This document shows, piece by piece, positions 44,190-47,465 of a stretch of DNA of 47,465 nucleotides. Every line of letters begins with the position of its first letter. Position 1 is the stretch's first letter. The notes beneath the pieces were generated by a model. That model searched no databases. It was not told the origin of the DNA and saw nothing but the letters and a program-made list of their open reading frames with translations. The translations under genes and the position numbers were made by a program. Source of the stretch: Oscillospiraceae bacterium (GTDB lineage: Bacteria; Bacillota; Clostridia; Oscillospirales; Oscillospiraceae); assembly GCA_017519005.1 (NCBI GenBank), contig JAFWTG010000054.1, positions 1-47,465 on the forward strand, in the 5' to 3' direction.

Positions 44190-45583
44190 AGCTGATTTTT
44201 GAGAAGAGCGTTCCCGGCCGCCACAGCAGCCTCCTGCCCCCCTGCGACGTTCCAGCCTTTGAGCTGCCCGAGTCCCGTCAGGAGCCTCTGGAGCTGCCCG
44301 AGCTCTGCGAAAACGACGTCTCCCGCCACTACACCCAGCTCTGCCAGCGGGTCCACGGCGTCAACTGCGGCTTCTACCCCCTGGGCTCCTGCACCATGAA
44401 GTACAATCCCCGCATCGACGAGGAGGCCGCCGCTCTGCCCGGCTTCACCAATATTCATCCCCTGGCGCCCAAGGCATCCGTGAAGGGCAGCCTGGAGGTG
44501 CTGGAGCTGGCAGCCAAGTACCTGTGCGAGATCTCCGGCATGGACGGCATGACCTTCCAGCCCGCCGCCGGCGCCCACGGTGAGTTCACCGGCGTGCTGC
44601 TGATCAAGCAGTACCACGACGCCCGGGGCGATAAGGCCCGCACCAAGATCATCGTTCCCGACTCCGCCCACGGCACCAACCCCGCCACCGCCGCCATGTG
44701 CGGCTACGACGTGGTGAACGTGGCCTCGGCCCCCGACGGCTGCGTGGATCTGGAGGCCCTGAAGGCTGCCCTGGGTCCCGACACCGCGGGCCTGATGCTC
44801 ACCAACCCCAACACCGTGGGCCTCTTTGACAAGAATATCCTGGAGATCACCCGCCTCGTCCACGAGGCCGGCGGCCTGTGCTACTACGACGGCGCCAACC
44901 TGAACGCCGTCATGGGCCACGTCCGGCCCGGCAACATGGGCTTCGACTGCATCCACATGAACCTGCACAAGACCTTCGCCACCCCCCACGGCGGCGGCGG
45001 TCCCGGCGCGGGCGTGGTGGGCTGCAAGGAGTTCCTCAAGCAGTTCCTGCCCAAGTCCGCCCTCATGGAGGACGGCAAGGGCATCCAGGTCCGGGGCTTT
45101 GCCGGCAACTTCCTGGTGGTGGTCCGGGCCCTGGCCTACCTGCTGACCCTGGGCAAGGAGGGCGTCCCCGAGGCCTCCACCAACGCCGTGCTCAACGCCA
45201 ACTATCTGATGGAGAAGATCAAGGGCAGCTTCACCCCCGCCTTTGACCGGGTCTGCATGCACGAGTTCGTGCTGGACCTCTCCGAGTTCAAGAAGGAGAC
45301 CGGCGTCTCCGCTCTGGACGTGGCCAAGTCCCTGATCGACAACGGCATGCACCCGCCCACAATGTACTTCCCGCTGATCGTCCACGAGGCTCTGATGCTG
45401 GAGCCCACTGAGACCGAGAGCCGGGAGACTCTGGACGAGGCCGCCGCGATCTTCCGCAAGCTCTACGACCTGGCCCACACCGACCCCGACTACATGCACC
45501 ACGCGCCCCATCACGCCCAGATCGGCCGTCCCGACGAGGTGGCCGCGGCCCGGAACCCTGTGGTCCGCTGGACCAAGGCATGA
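44186..45583 (+). CDS. gcvPB: Glycine dehydrogenase (decarboxylating) subunit 2
   Basis: A 465-residue C-terminal half of the P protein, with the PLP lysine in HMNLHKTFATPHGGGGPG near residue 263 and FYPLGSCTMKYNPRI near the N-terminus. The ATG at 44186 overlaps the gcvPA stop codon (ATGA) and has GGAGGTG upstream. It overlaps lplA by 4 bp. Splitting of P into two chains is normal for Bacillota. Confidence 0.96.
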
Positions 45584-46719
45584 TCGAGCGGCTGCTGGTC
45601 TGCCGGGCCGGGGGAACGGACCCCTATGAAAACCTCGCCCTGGAGGAAGCGCTGCTGAACCGGGTGGGGGAGGGGGAGCTGATCCTCTACCTCTGGCAGA
45701 ATGAACGCACCGTGGTCATCGGAAAAAATCAAAATCCCTGGAAGGAATGCAGGACCGCCCTCCTCGCCGAGGAGGGCGGTCACCTGGCCCGCCGCCTCTC
45801 CGGCGGCGGCGCTGTTTTTCATGACCTGGGGAACCTGAACTTCACCTTTCTGATGCCCGCGCAGGACTACGACCTGCCCCGCCAGCTTACGGTCATCCAG
45901 CGGGCCTGCCGAAGCCTGGGCATCCCGGCGGAGCGCTCCGGCCGCAACGACCTGCTGGCCGACGGGAGAAAGTTTTCCGGCAACGCCTTTTACAAGCACA
46001 ACGGCAAGGCCTACCACCACGGCACTCTCATGGTGGACGTGGATCTGGACCGGGTCCAGCGCTATCTGAGCCCCTCCAAGGCCAAGCTGGCCGCCAAGGG
46101 GGTGGAGTCCGTCCGCTCCCGGGTGGTCAATCTGCGGGAGTTTGTGCCGACGCTCACCGTCGAACAGCTGGCCGACGCCTTGATTGCTGCCTTGGCGGAG
46201 GTCTACTCCGAGGGAACAGGGAACAGGGAACAGGGAACAGGGGACAGGCAACAGGCAACAGGGAATGAAACGCCCGTAGGGGCGGTCATTGACCGCCCGC
46301 CGATCCGCGAAAACCTTCCTGATCTGTCATTGCGAGACCAGTCCGCAGACTGGTCGTGGCAATCCGTCTCCCCGGGTCCCGTCCAAATGCTGAACGTGGA
46401 CGATCCGGACCTCCTCTCCTTGACGGAAAAATACGCCTCCGACGCCTGGCTCTACGGCCCGAAGCTGCCCTTCACCCTCTCCGTGGAGGACCGATTCCCC
46501 TGGGGCGGGATTGAGCTGCAGCTGAACGTCAATGAGGGCGTCATCCAAACCGCGAAGGTCTACACCGACGCCATGGATGAAACCCTGGCCGAAAGGCTGG
46601 AGCGGAGATTGATCGGCAGCGCTTTCCGCGGGGAAGCGTTGGAGGAGCGCCTTCAAGGCGCTGCTCTGCCGGACCGGCAAGCAGCGGATCTGCGATCCCT
46701 GCTGCGCAAAGCCCTGTAG
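45580..46719 (+). CDS. lplA: Lipoate-protein ligase A carrying an in-frame repeat insertion
   Basis: A 379-residue ligase that attaches lipoate to H protein via lipoyl-AMP. The catalytic domain has ARRLSGGGAVFHDLGNLNFTF and the lysine in DGRKFSGNAFYKHNGK. After ALIAALAEVYSEG the frame runs through about 57 residues encoded by repeats (46208-46380) and then resumes at MLNVDDPDLLSLTEKYAS, the small C-terminal accessory domain. The insertion falls between domains and keeps the frame, so the enzyme may still work with a long flexible linker. The start overlaps gcvPB by 4 bp. Lipoamide dehydrogenase (L protein) is not in the window. Confidence 0.9.
   Translation: MIERLLVCRAGGTDPYENLALEEALLNRVGEGELILYLWQNERTVVIGKNQNPWKECRTALLAEEGGHLARRLSGGGAVFHDLGNLNFTFLMPAQDYDLPRQLTVIQRACRSLGIPAERSGRNDLLADGRKFSGNAFYKHNGKAYHHGTLMVDVDLDRVQRYLSPSKAKLAAKGVESVRSRVVNLREFVPTLTVEQLADALIAALAEVYSEGTGNREQGTGDRQQATGNETPVGAVIDRPPIRENLPDLSLRDQSADWSWQSVSPGPVQMLNVDDPDLLSLTEKYASDAWLYGPKLPFTLSVEDRFPWGGIELQLNVNEGVIQTAKVYTDAMDETLAERLERRLIGSAFRGEALEERLQGAALPDRQAADLRSLLRKAL
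46208..46380. repeat. Composite repeat insertion inside lplA
   Basis: Three repeat types lie side by side. Bases 46210-46264 are tandem GGGAACA/GGCAACA heptamers. At 46276-46305 GTAGGGGCGGTCATTGACCGCCCGCCGA is a hairpin repeat also found at 40569. At 46326-46365 GTCATTGCGAGACCAGTC and GACTGGTCGTGGCAATCC flank a CGCA loop, the form of a widespread bacterial GTCATTGCGA..GGCAATCC palindrome. The block has no stop codon in the lplA frame. Confidence 0.85.
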
Positions 46720-46720
46720 C

Positions 46721-46737
46721 GGCGCACAGTGTGCGCC
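46721..46737. repeat. Short palindrome between lplA and the acetyltransferase
   Basis: GGCGCACA and TGTGCGCC surround a single G. It starts right after the lplA stop codon, has no T-tract, and is preceded by GTAGC, recalling the GTAGGGGCG hairpin repeats, but the match is too short for certainty. Confidence 0.4.
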
Positions 46738-46772
46738 ATACCGATGTCGGCATGTCGAGAAAGGAGAACGCT

Positions 46773-47348
46773 ATGATCCCGGAAATCGACGTCAGCAGCG
46801 TGACGCTGCGGACCCCGCGGCTGATTCTTCGCCCCTGGCGGCAGACGGATCTGGAGGATTTTTATGCGTACGCCTCCGTACCGGGGGTTGGTCCCATGGC
46901 GGGCTGGAACCCCCATGAGAACCGGGAGGAATCCCAAAGGGTTCTGGATCGCTTCATCAGCGGCAGGAAGACCTTCGCCCTGGAATATCAGGGCAGGGTC
47001 GTCGGCTCCCTGGGCGTGGAGCGCTACGACGAGGAACAATACCCGGAATTTGCCGCGCAGCGGGTCCGATCGCTGGGCTTCGTCCTGGCGAAGGACTGCT
47101 GGGGCCAGGGCCTGATGCCGGAGGCGGCCAACGCGGTCATCCGCTGGCTCTTCGAGGAAATGGACCTGGACCTCATTCTCTGCGGTCATTTTCTGTGGAA
47201 TCGGCAGTCCCTGCGGGTCCAGGAAAAGTGCGGCTTCCGCCATTACGATTACGGCGTTTTCCACACCAAAACCGGCAAAACCGAGGACCACGAGCTCCGC
47301 ATCCTGACCCAGGAGGACTGGCTGCGCCTGCGGGACAAGAGCCTGTGA
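46773..47348 (+). CDS. GNAT-family N-acetyltransferase (RimJ/RimL-like)
   Basis: A 191-residue acetyl-CoA-dependent transferase. TLRTPRLILRPWRQTDLEDF marks the start of the RimJ/RimL group, GFVLAKDCWGQGLMPEA is the acetyl-CoA loop region, and NRQSLRVQEKCGFRHYDYG is the typical late segment. The ATG at 46773 has AAAGGAG eight bases upstream; an earlier in-frame ATG has no ribosome site. The acceptor may be a ribosomal protein N-terminus or a small molecule. It lies 53 bp after lplA and may be read from the gcv operon. Confidence 0.88.
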   Translation: MIPEIDVSSVTLRTPRLILRPWRQTDLEDFYAYASVPGVGPMAGWNPHENREESQRVLDRFISGRKTFALEYQGRVVGSLGVERYDEEQYPEFAAQRVRSLGFVLAKDCWGQGLMPEAANAVIRWLFEEMDLDLILCGHFLWNRQSLRVQEKCGFRHYDYGVFHTKTGKTEDHELRILTQEDWLRLRDKSL

Positions 47349-47379
47349 CAACAGCGCAAATCGGGATTTGACGAGATGC

Positions 47380-47460
47380 TGCGTAGGGCGGCCAGACCCC
47401 TGGCCGCCGCGATAACCGCCAGCGTGACGGCGGCGGCCTGGGGTCAGGCCGCCCTACGCA
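47380..47460. repeat. Long inverted repeat with 31-bp arms
   Basis: The arms 47380-47410 and 47430-47460 are reverse complements with only two mismatched positions, each beginning TGCGTAGGGCGGCC and ending GGCCGCCGC, around a 19-base loop. It has no T-tract directly after the stem and no coding content. It may be a dispersed hairpin element of the same broad type as the GTAGGGGCG repeats, and may also stop transcription after the acetyltransferase. Confidence 0.8.
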
Positions 47461-47465
47461 AGAAC

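Overview
The window reads as chromosomal DNA of a GC-rich, anaerobic gut Clostridium, most likely an Oscillospiraceae-type member of the Bacillota. The grounds are strong AGGAGG ribosome sites, SpoIIE/HATPase/STAS partner-switching proteins, a split glycine decarboxylase (GcvPA + GcvPB) behind a glycine riboswitch, a flavodiiron protein with fused rubredoxin, an arginine deiminase pathway, a reductase-terminated NRPS, and several families of dispersed palindromic repeats. The genus is an inference. No rRNA, tRNA, integrase, transposase or CRISPR array was seen.

Left part (1-20 kb). A minus-strand operon runs from a near-consensus promoter at 11220-11248 to a strong terminator at 150-194: MATE exporter, 2440-residue NRPS (C-A-T-C-A-T-R), a single STAS protein, and a membrane SpoIIE-type phosphatase fused to a HATPase. 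The genes overlap by 4 bp or lie 30 bp apart, so a signalling module is built into a peptide-aldehyde pathway. Then come a GtrII-like membrane protein and a Na/Pi cotransporter with a PhoU-like tail. A second partner-switching operon (15195-18650) follows: HAMP/SpoIIE phosphatase, HATPase, and a STAS domain fused to an APH-like kinase. It converges on a PAS domain fused to a CPBP-type membrane protease-like domain.

Middle (20-37 kb). A short UvrA without the UvrB-binding domain lies downstream of a three-subunit molybdenum hydroxylase (Mo, FAD and 2Fe-2S subunits). On the plus strand are a two-lobed P-loop ATPase and a VWA protein. Then, all on the minus strand: queH with a macro-domain protein; arcA-argF (arginine to citrulline to carbamoyl phosphate and ornithine); a phosphoesterase with a cytosolic ParB-like/BMP fusion; and a four-domain flavodiiron protein.

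Right part (37-47 kb). A probable minus-strand operon holds carbonic anhydrase, three tandem paralogous membrane proteins of unknown function and a LUD-domain protein. The plus-strand gcvT-gcvH-gcvPA-gcvPB-lplA operon is controlled by a tandem glycine riboswitch whose last helix shares bases with an intrinsic terminator. lplA carries an in-frame insertion made of stacked dispersed repeats. A GNAT acetyltransferase and a long perfect-looking hairpin close the window.

The most unusual points are the NRPS operon carrying its own partner-switching regulators, the STAS-kinase fusion, the cytosolic ParB-BMP protein, the tandem membrane paralogs, and the mosaic of small repeat elements, one of which has become coding sequence.
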